From positions 79,256,171-79,320,170 of the forward strand of contig CM060732.1 in assembly GCA_030704615.1 (NCBI GenBank): 64,000 bases of DNA, written 5' to 3'. A program made the position numbers and the translations under genes. Under the pieces are notes generated by a model. It saw nothing but the letters and a program-made list of their open reading frames with translations, searched no databases and was not told the DNA's origin. Positions 39,850 to 50,001 of the stretch are shown one piece after another (the first letter of the stretch is position 1; every line of letters begins with the position of its first letter). The stretch comes from Takakia lepidozioides. Lineage: Eukaryota; Streptophyta; Takakiopsida; Takakiales; Takakiaceae.

Positions 39850-41300
39850 AGTCTATAAGCCCAATGGCTCGACAACAAGTAATAAACTTTGGCTTTGGAA
39901 GTGCCTTTGTGAGCAAATCAGCCCACATGTCTTCTGTCGCACAGTAGCGTAATTCGATATCTTTGCTTTCGACCTTTTCTTGTAGAAAATGATGTCGCAA
40001 CTCGATGTGCTTGGTGCGAAAGTGAAACCGAGGGTTTTAAAGTCAATGCAATGCACGACTGATTGTCGCAATGGAGTGGCAGTGCTCCAGCTTGCGGAAA
40101 TCCCAAGTCTTGAATAGTTTCCGCAGCCAGATTGCCTCTTTCACAGCAGTGGCAGCAGCTATATACTCCGATTCGGTAGAGGAAAGGGCTACTGTCGGCT
40201 GTTTCCTACATTGCCAGGATATGGCTCCCCCTCCAAGCATGAATACATAACCTGAAGTGGATCTACGAGACTCGGGGTCTGCAGCCCATTCAGCGTCGGT
40301 CCAACCTTGAATGGATTCTTGCTTGGCCCCTGCAATGTATTGGATGCCCCAGTCACGAGTATGTTGCAAATAACGGAAAATGCGTTTAACAACATTCCAG
40401 TGCAGTGGGCCAGGATTGGCCATAAATTGGGCACACTGACCCACACAATATGCAAGGTTAGGTTGGGTATTGGTGACCAAGTAGATGAGGCTACCAATTG
40501 CATTAGCATAGGGAACAACTTCCATTGCAAGCTTCTCGGCAGGTGTCACAGGGGACATTGTTGTGGATAATTTAAATCCATGTGGCATCGGGGTAGAGCT
40601 AGGGTTACAATCAACCATATTGTATTTCACAAGGATGTCGGAGATGTATGTGGCTTGGCTGAGTAGGATGGACTTCGTAGTCTTGTTCCTTATCACCTGA
40701 ATGCCGAGACAGTACTCAACATCTCCACCGTCGGTCATGGCAAACTCATTTGCCAATTCCGATATTGCAAATTAGGTGATACCACCAATGAGTCATCGAC
40801 ATAGAGTCTGAGGAGAACAAATGTTCCATCCTTCGTTCTCCTAACATATACATTGGGATCTCCAGGGCACTTTGTGTAACCTATTTGCAAAAGATGGTTA
40901 TTAAACCTCTCGTACCACATCCTTGGACTTTGCTTCAACCCGTAAAGGGTTTTCAACAATCTACATACTTTTGCCTTGCATCCTGGTTGAACATAACCCG
41001 GGGGCTGTTGCATATAGATCTCCTCCTGGAGAGGTGGAAAGCGGTCTGGACATTAGCTGATGTAGATGATAGTTATATATGGCAGCTAAGGCAATAAGAA
41101 CTCGTAGTGAGGTGATTTTTACCACGGGAGAGAAAGTCTTGCCATAATCTAATCCTTCTACTTGAGTAAACCCTCTTGCCACGCGTGCCTTGTATTTGGC
41201 AAGTGTGCAGTTAGCATTAAATTTACGCTTGAAAAGCCACTTACAACTAACCATGCAGGATGTGATAATGTCTGTTGAACAGGTTGAGGAGGTGGAACAT
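39850..41300 (-). pseudogene. Copia reverse transcriptase and RNase H
   Basis: The minus strand encodes, in several frames: WLFKRKFNANCTLAKYKARV, ARGFTQVEGLDYGKTFSPVV, LLKTLYGLKQSPRMWYERF, the RT active site LRLYVDDSLVV, and YCLGIQVIRN. RNase H follows with GWTDAEWAADPESRRSTSGY and ALSSTESEYIAAATAVKEAI. The Y-V-D-D box, WTDA and SSTESEY are diagnostic of copia. Frameshifts fall near 41010, 40760 and 40080. Confidence 0.9.
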
Positions 41301-41499
41301 GTTGACCACCACCCACATTATGAATTAAAGTTGGATCGTCATCATAGAAGTAGGTCAAGTCAGCAAGCTGATCAAGCTGGAACTGATTTGACGCATGTAT
41401 ATGATTGGGTTCAGAGTTAGTAACATTTGTACGTGTAGACATAAGCACTGAACATTCATCAAAAATCACATCTCTGCTGAATGAGGCTTTCTTCGTAGC

Positions 41500-42585
41500 C
41501 TAGTTATACAGTTTATAACCTTTGACGCCATCAAGTTCTCCATAACCAATAAATTGGGTTTGGAGGGACTTGGGCTCAAGTTTCTTCCTAGTGTCATCAG
41601 GCACATGTTCATAAGCTTTACAGCCAAAAACTTTGAGATGACTTAGGTTGGGCTTCTTACCCCTCCAACATTCGTATGGAGTTCTCCCCCGAAGTGTAGA
41701 AGTATGGGATCTGTTTTGCAGATAACATGCCGTAGCAATTGCCTCACCCCAAAAAGTTTTGGGCAATTTTGCTGACTCGAGCATGCTTCGGGCAGATTCC
41801 ACCAAGGTTCTATTCTTTCGTTCAGAGACTCCATTTTGCGGGGGTGTGTAAGAGTTGGTAAACTGTCTGGCAATGCCATGCACCTCACAAAAGGTATTGA
41901 ACTCGCTAGAAATAAATTCCCCACCATTATCAGACCTAAGGGTTTTTATTGTCCGTCTAGTCTGATTTTCAACTAACGCTTTGTAGGCTTTAAATTTGTC
42001 AAACACATCTGATTTATTTCGAAGGAAATAAACAATCGCATATCGAGAATAGTCATCGATGAAGAGTGCAAAGTATCGTGCACCTCCAAGGGATTGTGTT
42101 TGCATTGGGCCACATATATATGTATGAACTAGTTCCAATAAAATTGTGGTTTTGGAACTTGACTCAATAGGAAAACTGGTCAAATGATGTTTACCAATTA
42201 TACACCCTTCATAGAGGGATATAGTGGTAAGTTTTCCATCTAGACCCACAACCATCTCTGAACGCTGCATTTGTTTTATTGCATTCAGATGCAAATGCCC
42301 TAACCTATGATGCCATAAGACAGTCTGCAAATTAGGGGGCTGGGTCGTCACAGAAAGGTTCATATCAGAAGACTGCATTTTGTGTTTAGAAACACAATGT
42401 ACAAGGCCTACTCCAACAGGATATAGATTGCCCTCTTGCTTACACCGCAGTGTGTTCAAAGATTGACCACTCTCATCAAGTGACTTCATTAAACAGTGAT
42501 CACCGACGAATTCGATACTACCGAGTCCATGACTAGTAGCTTTGCTTACGGAGATGAGATTTTTGGTCAATCCAGGCACGTGCAT
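41500..42585 (-). CDS. Copia integrase, open over 361 codons
   Basis: The minus-strand frame begins with the protease/integrase junction (HVPGLTKNLISVSKA) and a zinc domain (HHRLGHLHLNAIKQMQ). The DDE core has Asp in FIDDYSRYAIVYFL, Asp in LRSDNGGEFISSEF and Glu in NGVSERKNRTLVE, then TPYECWRGKKPNLSHLKVFG. It stops at 41500, before RT, so in this copy it is separate from Pol. The upstream region (42586-42756) has stops between Gag and integrase, and the protease is degraded. Confidence 0.9.
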   Translation of the reverse strand: MHVPGLTKNLISVSKATSHGLGSIEFVGDHCLMKSLDESGQSLNTLRCKQEGNLYPVGVGLVHCVSKHKMQSSDMNLSVTTQPPNLQTVLWHHRLGHLHLNAIKQMQRSEMVVGLDGKLTTISLYEGCIIGKHHLTSFPIESSSKTTILLELVHTYICGPMQTQSLGGARYFALFIDDYSRYAIVYFLRNKSDVFDKFKAYKALVENQTRRTIKTLRSDNGGEFISSEFNTFCEVHGIARQFTNSYTPPQNGVSERKNRTLVESARSMLESAKLPKTFWGEAIATACYLQNRSHTSTLRGRTPYECWRGKKPNLSHLKVFGCKAYEHVPDDTRKKLEPKSLQTQFIGYGELDGVKGYKLYN

Positions 42586-42756
42586 GACATTATTGACAAA
42601 AGCAACTTGGCCTGTAGGTAATTGTATTGAAACAGAGCTGCACCCATAACATTGTGTTGCGTATCATCTCCCGTATAAACTGTAATGGGAGAGGACATAG
42701 GCTTGTATGACTGAAACCAGTCTCTCCTATAGGTCATGTGTTGGGTTGCTCATGTA

Positions 42757-43680
42757 TCAAGATACCAAGTATCTTGAAAATTTTGGTTGGGTATTTCCAT
42801 AACAGCAAAGAGTTGAAATGGAGCCGATCTTGAGTAGTGGCAGTATTGGCTTGAGCCTTATAAATGCCGTTTTCTCTATCTCGTTTGCGCTTTTTGCAAT
42901 TAGGGGATATATGCCCCCTCCGCCCACAATAATGACAAATTTTGTCTCTATGTGATAGTTGACCACTAGGATTACTAGAAGAGGTTGCCATCTGAAAATT
43001 ATTATTATAACTCCATTGGGAGGCCCAAATGGTTTTCTAGTTCCCTTGAACTTGCCTCGTTGTCCAACAAATAAAACTGAAGGTTTACCATTAGAACTAT
43101 CCGTGTGTCTCATAATGGCCTCTTGCAAAACCTTACCAATCAAATCAGCAAGGGTTTGGTTTGCAACACTTCCTTGAGTGGTAATAAACAGCCGCCATGA
43201 AGGAGGCAACGCTCCAAGAAGCATGGTGACCTGCAGCTCTTCAGGGATTACTAGCCCTGAAGCATCATCTAACGCTCCTTGCCAATTTTCCAAGAACTCT
43301 GTTACAGATTGGGACTCTGAAAGAGTAAGCATCATAATACGTTTATGCATGCCAACTTGGGATGCACTATCCGTGTGTTCATAGATAGATTTTAGTTTAG
43401 CCCAAACTGTTGTAGAAGTTTTAAGAGATATGACTAATTGAATCTGACGATCTCCACAATGGAGAATCAATTCAGAGCGTGCTTTGGAATCTTTTATTTT
43501 CCAAGCAGCTTGAAGTGCGGCATCAGCCGCACCGGGGTCAGGGTCAGTACCGTCGACCACTCCCCAGAATTCAGACCTCATTAAAAGCATTTCCATTTTG
43601 ATAGACCAAATGGAATAATTGGTACTACTAAGGCAATCAATTTGATACGCCCTTGCTGCAGGAAAAGAGGGAGCAGCCAT
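42757..43680 (-). CDS. Copia Gag
   Basis: The minus strand starts MAAPSFPAARAYQIDCLSST and NYSIWSIKMEMLLMRSEFWG, the usual copia Gag opening, with SVTEFLENWQGALDDASGLV in the central helix region. A frameshift near 43000 separates it from the CCHC knuckle CHYCGRRGHISPNC (at about 42930), which is in another frame. The C-terminal ~80 residues of the frame are therefore not genuine. Confidence 0.88.
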   Translation of the reverse strand: MAAPSFPAARAYQIDCLSSTNYSIWSIKMEMLLMRSEFWGVVDGTDPDPGAADAALQAAWKIKDSKARSELILHCGDRQIQLVISLKTSTTVWAKLKSIYEHTDSASQVGMHKRIMMLTLSESQSVTEFLENWQGALDDASGLVIPEELQVTMLLGALPPSWRLFITTQGSVANQTLADLIGKVLQEAIMRHTDSSNGKPSVLFVGQRGKFKGTRKPFGPPNGVIIIIFRWQPLLVILVVNYHIETKFVIIVGGGGIYPLIAKSANEIEKTAFIRLKPILPLLKIGSISTLCCYGNTQPKFSRYLVS

Positions 43681-43837
43681 GGGGAATCTATGTCATTAAG
43701 ACCTAGCCAATGGCAGAGCATTTGCTCTTGCCCTTCTAATCCTTAACAACAAATTTCATAAAAATTGAATAAGCACATGGTCCGAGGTCGCAAGATGCGA
43801 CTTACAGTGACCATTTAAGATAAGCAATCTAGTATCA

Positions 43838-43850
43838 GGCTCTGATACCA
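43838..43850 (-). other. Copia primer-binding site
   Basis: TGGTATCAGAGCC on the minus strand, directly after the 5' LTR end (tRNA-Met type). Confidence 0.88.
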
Positions 43851-44059
43851 TGTTTTAAAATACTAGCACTCAAACATTAGTGTAGAGTGAGTATGATTAC
43901 TCAATTTTATGTATGTAAGAATGAGAGAGAAGAAGACAGGACAATGTCTCTTCAACAACTCAACAGTCATACCCTAAAGGGTTGTGACTCTTGATATAGA
44001 TGTGTCCATTCTATATGGATGTTAACTTATATAATCTAAATGTTGAATTACATCCAACA
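43851..44059 (-). repeat. Copia 5' LTR (209 bp)
   Basis: The minus strand starts TGTTGGATG and ends TTTTAAAACA, flush with the primer-binding site. Confidence 0.85.
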
Positions 44060-44118
44060 AAGTCTTAATTGGAATCTGTTTGTATGAATCTTAATTGGAA
44101 TCTTAATTGGAATCTGTT

Positions 44119-44183
44119 TAGTACTGTTGGACTGGTAGAGGCCTGCTTTTATACCATGCGTCGGGCTTTGCCGACACCAAATT
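44119..44183 (-). repeat. 65-bp dispersed repeat (inverted copy of 3977-4041)
   Basis: Reverse complement of 3977-4041, including the TATA-like tataaaagcaggcc. Around it, cttaattggaatctgttt recurs four times between 44060 and 44210. Confidence 0.55.
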
Positions 44184-44762
44184 TAGTCTTAATTGGAATC
44201 TGTTTGTATGTCCATTTCTCTACCCAACTCGGATTATGTGTTGCGGGTGGAATTTAACTAACCTTTTGGTTTCCTTGTCTCTACCATCCGTGTCCTGTGC
44301 AGTTTTGATTTAATAAAGCTCTCCAAAGCATTCTTCCAGTTACACAATTGAGCAGGCACAATTGCTTACTATGCAATAAAAAGCGAAGAAATTGGAAAGA
44401 AAATACAAAGCAAAAATTTGGAAAGAAAAAACAGAGCAGTGCTGAGTCACCAAAGGGAAGGCTCCTTCCTACCGGCCTTCCTTAACTCGGGAGGGAAGTG
44501 CCCTCAATCCAAGGAAGGCTCGTGGGAAGGAGATCTCACTGCTTCTGCTACCCAAGTCTTCTCAACGATCGCCTTTGTTGACCAGTCGAAGCACTAAGAC
44601 TTAGTGTTTGGTCGTTTATTCATCACCCAATCTTGGCCTTGTTTGCAGCTGGCAAGGATCTATAAGTTAGGGGTTGATCACAGGGCAAATCATAGTGGTG
44701 GAGTGTTTGAAAGGGGTGCTCCAAGTAAGCAAATTTCAGTTGGTATCCCGCTTTCGGTTTGG

Positions 44763-45353
44763 ATGGCATCACCTGCCGGCGCCATCGCGTCTGATCGGGT
44801 GACACTTCGGAAATTCAGCATTGAGGATGTGAAGTACATGATGACATGGGCTGGAGACGATGAGGTTACAGCAACAACCCCGCGTGAAACTCTTCAGTCT
44901 GAGGAAGAAATCCGTGAGTATTTCAGTTCTGTAATTGATCCCCATCCTTGGTTCAGAGCAATTTGTGTTGATGGCATTCCAGCAGGGTCCATTTTCCTTA
45001 GCATTGGTGAAGGAGTTCATTCTCTCCGGGCGGACTTGAGCTACCTCATTGCTAAAAAGTATTGGGGCCAAGGGATTACAACGCATGCGACGAAGATGGC
45101 TTTGTATGCGGGTTTCGAGGAATTGAAGCTGGCACGCATACAAGCTTATGCATTTGATACAAACATTCCATCGCAAAGAGTGCTGGAGAAATGTGGTTTT
45201 CGAAGGGCAGTTCTACTCAACAATTTTATCATAAAGAGAGGCACTCTTCTGAATGTATTTATGTTTGATATCTGGGAAACTCCAGATGAGCACGGAGTGC
45301 CTCCGAGCCTTAGTGACTGCACGTACCCACCTGGTGCGGACCAATCAGTGTAG
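44763..45353 (+). CDS. GNAT-family acetyltransferase (RimJ/RimL-like)
   Basis: An intact 196-residue protein starting MASPAGAIASDRVTLRKF. The ATG at 44763 is chosen because the family's opening strand (RVTLRKFSIEDV) follows at once and the upstream part of the frame has no ATG and no homology. The acetyl-CoA loop is KYWGQGITTHATK (residues 99-111), and the typical FDTNIPSQRVLEKCGF (N-x-x-S-x-R-x-L-x-K-x-G-F) follows. Plants have a small family of these Ala/Ser/Thr-type N-acetyltransferase-like proteins; the substrate cannot be told from sequence. It is a single uninterrupted exon next to transposon debris, with no stop or frameshift: the one clearly intact small host gene here. Confidence 0.85.
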   Translation: MASPAGAIASDRVTLRKFSIEDVKYMMTWAGDDEVTATTPRETLQSEEEIREYFSSVIDPHPWFRAICVDGIPAGSIFLSIGEGVHSLRADLSYLIAKKYWGQGITTHATKMALYAGFEELKLARIQAYAFDTNIPSQRVLEKCGFRRAVLLNNFIIKRGTLLNVFMFDIWETPDEHGVPPSLSDCTYPPGADQSV

Positions 45354-45715
45354 TGAAGAATACCAGGTTGAAGTGAGTGGTAATCATCCAGACTCCAAAA
45401 AGGGAACTTTAATTAGTGCACATTGCATGACACAAGATTTGTAGTGCAAAATAAAAGCTGCCTATTCCAGGACACCCAATCCCTTGTTGGCTGTTGTTGA
45501 AGGCCCCAGTTTGTTTCTTCCGGACACATTATAAAGTTTGTTGCAGCCTTGTTTGCTGGTTGGCTTCTAGAAGGATATGACGCTTTCATAACCCAGATTT
45601 TGTGTGGTAGGTTGCCGATGTGGGGCGTTGATGAGTTCAAAGATGAATATGTACACAAGTACTGAAGCTAGAAATATGCATGAATTTGAACTAACATCAG
45701 TTATTTACCTTGCCG

Positions 45716-46116
45716 GACTCAGATGTATACTCTGGTTTCTGGGTATATAGAAGGCCCATGGAGGCAGGCTGCATGTCAAGCAGGGGCAAAGAACTGGTGT
45801 CTTTCCACTGGTAAGGATAGCGTTGGTTCTGGCACGAGGCCGCAGGGGCAGGACGGAGCTATACTGCGGGGAAGCAGCCTTTGTTCTGGTCAGTGAGGGC
45901 GTGAACAGCTCACAGTGGGTGCGGCAAGCATTGGCGAAGCCAGAGCTGGCCAGGCAAGTTCTTGATGTGAAACTGCTGAAGACCACAGGTATTGACATAC
46001 AGCTGCTGCAGCTGATGGATGTGGCCATGCTTTGCACACACGAGGTGCCTGATAGACGCCCCTCCATGCAAGATGTGCTAAAGGTGCTCATTGGAATCCA
46101 GCACCAGCAGCGATAA
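45716..46116 (+). pseudogene. LRR-type receptor-like kinase C-terminal fragment
   Basis: The frame from 45823 has GVNSSQWVRQALAKPELARQ, VLDVKLLKTTGIDIQLLQLM, then DVAMLCTHEVPDRRPSMQDV and LKVLIGI, the kinase subdomain X-XI end of plant LRR receptor kinases. Just upstream (~45720) DSDVYSGFW resembles subdomain IX (SDVYSFG) with a frameshift. The catalytic loop, ATP site, membrane segment and LRRs are absent. Captured fragment or remnant. Confidence 0.8.
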
Positions 46117-46130
46117 AGGGAGGGGATGAC

Positions 46131-46492
46131 TTATAGCATGGGAGCAGCTTGGTCACCTATGAGTCTGTCCAGCGGAAGGAGCAACGCCGTCACGTTTGAA
46201 GTAGTAGCCAAGGCTCGCTGGAAGCTAGATGTGCAGGGGATCAATACTGATGCAGCAGTCATCCGATGATAGGGCCCACAAACGGCCACTAACTTTGCCA
46301 AGGCCTTCGTCCCAAAGCTGACGGCATCGTCAAGCTTGCCCTTGTCCAAAGCTGTTTTAGACGATTCCAATAATGTCCGCCCGACTGCAGATGAGCAAGC
46401 AACTTGCTTGTAGATAGGAACCATGCTGATAATGTCAACTCTCTTGAATGGGGTGGGCGTATCCAATTCATAGTCTTGAGGAGAAACTTCAA
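46131..46492 (-). pseudogene. REC/CLU-family TPR fragment
   Basis: The minus strand encodes [40 protein letters not shown] and [20 protein letters not shown]. This closely matches the start of the TPR region of plant CLU-domain proteins (FRIENDLY / REDUCED CHLOROPLAST COVERAGE), which influence mitochondrial or chloroplast distribution. After MTA the homology stops. It lies head-to-head with another piece of the same family at 46602-47030. Confidence 0.75.
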
Positions 46493-46601
46493 TCCCTACC
46501 TTGTGACAAAGACCTCGAAGTATAACATATTTGCGGAGCTCAGAATGAGTGACCTCTGCAGCAAGCTTCCAGCCAAAATCGCTTGGTCACAAAAATCTCA
46601 A

Positions 46602-47030
46602 CCCATCTCCTGAAGGGAATCACAGCTGATGAGAGCACCACTGTACATGACACAAAGGATCTACTGTTCTTATTGAAGCAGTGGGCTCCAAGCTTCAGAA
46701 TGGGGAAGAGATTCCTACTGTTGTGGTTGTGGAAGACCAGCGTGAAGGGGGTGGAAATGCCCTCAATGTGAACAGCCTCCGCACTCTTCTTCACATGAGT
46801 GCTAATGGACGAGCACGGCCTTCCTCTGATGCTGAAGAGGTAAAAAAATGCTGGGGGCTTGGTTTATACACTATTGGCAGAGAGCCTGGTCAGGCTGGAC
46901 CAAGAGGATGAGAACAAGGATGACAGGAGCATTCGGTGGGAGTTAGGAGCATGTTGGGTGCAGCATTTGCAGACTCAGGCAGTATCTAAGAAGGAAAAGG
47001 CTCAAACCAATGTTGAGGGAGGCCCATCGA
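46602..47030 (+). pseudogene. REC/CLU-family middle fragment, opposite orientation
   Basis: The plus strand encodes GITADESTTVHDTKDLL, QNGEEIPTVVVVEDQREGGG, NVNSLRTLLHMS, and after a frameshift LAESLVRLDQEDENKDDRSI and RWELGACWVQHLQTQAVSKK. The last stretch is the well-conserved RSIRWELGxCWVQHLQ signature of plant CLU/REC proteins. Its orientation is opposite to the neighbouring TPR piece, so the two cannot form one gene. Confidence 0.7.
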
Positions 47031-47473
47031 AGCAGTTTCAGGCACCTCAAGCACCAAGTCCTTCGTCACCAAGGGATTTTCCTTCTCTGTCTGGGCTTGA
47101 AGCAGTGAATGGGTCAGCCCTTTCCAGCAGGGCAAGCACGCTTGGTGGGGAGTCTAGATCTGTCCCGGATTTTGCAGCAGTTGTAAGAAAGCAAGCAGCA
47201 CAACAGGCTGCGCAGTTGCAATATGAGAGGAATGGCGGGGTTGAATTGTCCCTAGGAGGAGTTCGAGGCCTTTCACAAGTGCCTGGAGTTGGTGGCTTTC
47301 CCCGAGATGCAAGGGTTGCTCATGGAGTAAGGTTGGAACCATTCCACCTTCATGGTCATGATGTGTATCAACCTCCACCAAGTTGGCTCGAGATCGGGGA
47401 CACTGTTGGAAGTATGTACACTGATCTGCAAGAAGAAGCTCGTGACCATGCTCGCCGCCATGCTTGGCTTTGA
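47031..47473 (+). pseudogene. CID7-like (DUF1771/Smr protein) fragment joined to the REC piece
   Basis: In frame with the preceding REC piece, it reads SPSSPRDFPSLSGLEA, SVPDFAAVVRKQAAQQAAQL and PPPSWLEIGDTVGSMYTDLQ, then EEARDHARRHAWL and stop. The final part matches the beginning of the DUF1771 region of plant CTC-interacting-domain / Smr proteins (SWL-x-x-G-D-x-V-x-x-x-Y-x-x-L-R/Q-EEARDHAR). The rest of DUF1771 and the Smr nuclease domain are missing. Joined in frame to an unrelated gene piece, it looks like a captured-exon chimera. Confidence 0.5.
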
Positions 47474-48140
47474 TGGCCCACAAACTCCGCTTGTGGTAGG
47501 TCTTTGATCGGCCGAATTGGCCAACACCCCACACCACCTCCTTGTTCCTGCTTGCTCGCGCAGGCTTGGCCATCGCTGCCCTCGTCTGCGTCCGCTTTGC
47601 CTCTCTCCCTGAGCGATGGCGAGAAAGTATTTAAATACTGAAGTGAAAGTATTTAAATTCATCCAGAAAGGTAACCCCAAAATCAGCACACAAAGTAAAT
47701 GAGGTGCCTTCGTATAACTGGTATTCACTGATCCTGACAACTATTTTGGCATGAGTCCAAGGAATTCTTAGGGAACCTGCAGTGAATCGCAAAAAATGTG
47801 GGAACAGTTTTTGATGGCGAGAACGTTTTGGGTGTGAAAAATTAAAAGAAATTCGTTCTTTGATCTAATTTAAATTAGATAGAGCCTCTTTGGCCATAAC
47901 TTTGGCCTACCAAGGCCGTTTGACCCAAAACTTGCACAGGGACCTACAGAAAGGGGAAATCTACCTATCTAGACCTGGCTTTAGTTTTTTGGACTCTGCT
48001 AAAAATCTATGGAATTTTTTGAGTGTGAGTGTGCTATGAAAGATCCACAATTTTGTTTCTAGAACCTGTTGTGGTCTACATGAGAGACAAATCTGTGGAT
48101 GTCCTCCTTGTATGGCTGGGGGAAATGAGGACGTAATTGA
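47474..48140. other. No gene recognised
   Basis: Non-coding stretch between captured fragments; nothing recognised. Confidence 0.35.
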
Positions 48141-48734
48141 AGGGCAGGTCTCTTCTCTAGCCTGTGCACCCAAGGGGACAAGATTTATGTTTCCCAAGGA
48201 ACTCAGATTGATTTGAGTGGAGAACAGTTGGACGAGTTGATTGCATACTGGGAGTCAGGCATTAGCAGTAGACAACAAACTGCTGTAGTTGGTGTTGAGG
48301 GCCTCAATATTGCTTTGGACAGTCAGAACTCTGTTGGAGCCAGCAGTTCTGCAGCTGTAGGTGAAATACCAAAGTGGGTGAAAGCTAGGCTTGGAACACA
48401 GCCAAAGACAGCCCCGGGGACCAAGGTGTTCAGCCACAAGGCCGTGGTGTACTGGAGCAGAGGAGCAGGAGCTACACAAGTTTGTGCAATCAGACATGGT
48501 TGTAACCGGACACGCTCTGCACAAGGCAACCACGAGCGGGGGTTCATTGGCAATGACAAGTTTGTTTTGCTTGAAAGAGATGCAGTCATTCGCAATGAGG
48601 ACACCCGCAACCGTCTCAAAGCTTTCGAGTTGAGAGACTGTCACACCCTACCTTTGTTTTCGTTAGTGTTCAGTGAGCGATATTTCTCCCGTCTAATGAC
48701 AAGTCGGAATCCGACAAGAGCTGGAATTCTGTAG
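48141..48734 (+). CDS. Unrecognised open frame
   Basis: A frame without stops from about 48141 encodes KIYVSQGTQIDLSGEQLDEL, IAYWESGISS, GEIPKWVKARLGTQPKTAPG, FIGNDKFVLLERDAVIRNED and ends at 48734. Composition looks protein-like and the frame is longer than expected for this AT content, but I do not recognise a family. The C-terminal third may be non-genuine where it overlaps the minus-strand phosphatase-like piece. Confidence 0.35.
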   Translation, partial: RAGLFSSLCTQGDKIYVSQGTQIDLSGEQLDELIAYWESGISSRQQTAVVGVEGLNIALDSQNSVGASSSAAVGEIPKWVKARLGTQPKTAPGTKVFSHKAVVYWSRGAGATQVCAIRHGCNRTRSAQGNHERGFIGNDKFVLLERDAVIRNEDTRNRLKAFELRDCHTLPLFSLVFSERYFSRLMTSRNPTRAGIL

Positions 48735-48874
48735 TCCGATTCTGAAAACCGGGGGACATTGGAGCTCTTCTGGTGCTTCAAGATTTTGCACAAGACTCCA
48801 TTCACGTCAAAAATAATCAAACGCAACCCTTGCGCAGGAGGAGAAACATGTGCTCCAATCTGCCAAAGAGTCAT
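48641..48874 (-). pseudogene. FCP1/NLI-like HAD phosphatase N-terminal piece
   Basis: The minus strand encodes LRLIIFDVNGVLCKILK: the HAD motif I in its plant FCP1-like form, D-x-N-G, after a hydrophobic strand. The frame ends within ~60 residues without motif II or III. Confidence 0.6.
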
Positions 48875-48942
48875 TCATACTTAGGATGATAAAAGAGAAC
48901 AATACAATGCATTGGAAAAACCGACACTAGGTAAGTGAACTA

Positions 48943-48971
48943 GAACGTCCACTGGACAGCCGAGGTTCACC
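48943..48971. repeat. Palindrome copy 1
   Basis: gaacgtccact...gaggttc: an imperfect inverted repeat related to those at 49976, 50359, 51447 and 53833. Confidence 0.55.
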
Positions 48972-48975
48972 AAAC

Positions 48976-49803
48976 TCAATTAAAATATTTTATGTCCCAA
49001 TGCAGTGGCACGCAACTCGTGATTGCTAAGGAACTTCTGCCATCTATAATCAAAGTCTCTAAGAAATTTGACCGTTGGGTCGTCCTCGAAGAAATCCTTC
49101 GTAATGCCGAAAGGATGTAGCTTGTTGAATGGCATGACATCCGTCCTCGATAACCGGAACATGTTAAGGTGAGGCTTGAGCTCTTCCAGAGAAATTTATC
49201 TCTGTCAGGGTCCACGCGCGCCTTATATTTTGGAAGGAAGATGGTATGTCCTAACGGGTTCAAATAGGACTTGTACATATTGTCTATAGTGTTGATGAGG
49301 AGAGTATTGGATTTGTAAGCTGTCGGGTCATCCTCAGCGAAAATATCGTAAAGATGTTTAAAGTAGATGGGATTTTTGGGAGCTTTGGGTCATTTTTCGT
49401 TGAATGTCGATCTATGCATGACAGAATTCTCACTGTTGTAAGTTCTGACCTGGGAATAGTACTTCCCGAACACGGCCTTGGTGATAGTCTCGACGTTCAT
49501 TTCAGGTCCAGTGTTCCAAAAACAAACGACAAACTTTTTGACGGCCCACTTAACGAATTCGTCAAGACCGTTTCGCGTAGCTAACTTGAATTTCCCTGCG
49601 GAGATACAAGGCTGGGTGGCAGGAGGGGTTTTCTTTCCATCCTTTAGGAAAACCTCACAAAGGTAACCGATGTCCAGAACCAGGACGTAGTATCTTGGCC
49701 GGCACCCGTTCGGTCCCCAAGGAAGGGAATGCAGATCATTTGGATTGACAGAAAGGGAATAGTCGACTGGAGGGTAATGCATGTTGTCCTGTGGAATAAC
49801 AGA
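48976..49803 (-). pseudogene. FCP1/NLI-like HAD phosphatase, degenerate
   Basis: A likely exon begins at an AG acceptor near 49803 and reads MHYPPVDYSLSVNPNDLHSL, then RYYVLVLDIGYLCEVFL (motif I position, D-I-G instead of D-x-N-G or D-x-D). ATRNGLDEFVKWAVKKFVVC and FWNTGPEMNVETITKAVFG follow (motif II region). After a stop/frameshift near 49392 it continues with KSNTLLINTIDNMYKSYLNP, where the usual LLVDD-x-P is LLINT. Two of the catalytic Asp positions are changed, so activity is unlikely; it is either a pseudo-phosphatase or a decayed gene. Confidence 0.6.
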
Positions 49804-49975
49804 AGAGTTCATTATTCATTTCAATTTCAGAAATCCCAATGTAGACAAACGGAAGAATGGAATTGAAATCATTACCGTTTTTTGGGGCGGCTGCTGAGAT
49901 CCCTAGGCAAGCTGCTCTTCCTCTTTCCCATCTCTATGGCAAACGTTATCGTCTTTCTCTGTGGCACCAAATGGC

Positions 49976-50001
49976 AACCTCGACTGTCCAGTGGAGGTAA
50001 C
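49976..50001. repeat. Palindrome copy 2
   Basis: aacctcgact / agtggaggtaac arms around gtcc. Confidence 0.6.

Larger units (their letters stand above)
39756..44059 (-). mobile_element. Ty1/copia retrotransposon
   Basis: Minus strand: 5' LTR (44059-43851), primer site, Gag (43680), integrase, RT/RNase H, polypurine tract, and a 27-bp stub of the 3' LTR. Integrase precedes RT, the hallmark of copia. Frameshifts and stops break Pol, so it is inactive. Confidence 0.92.
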
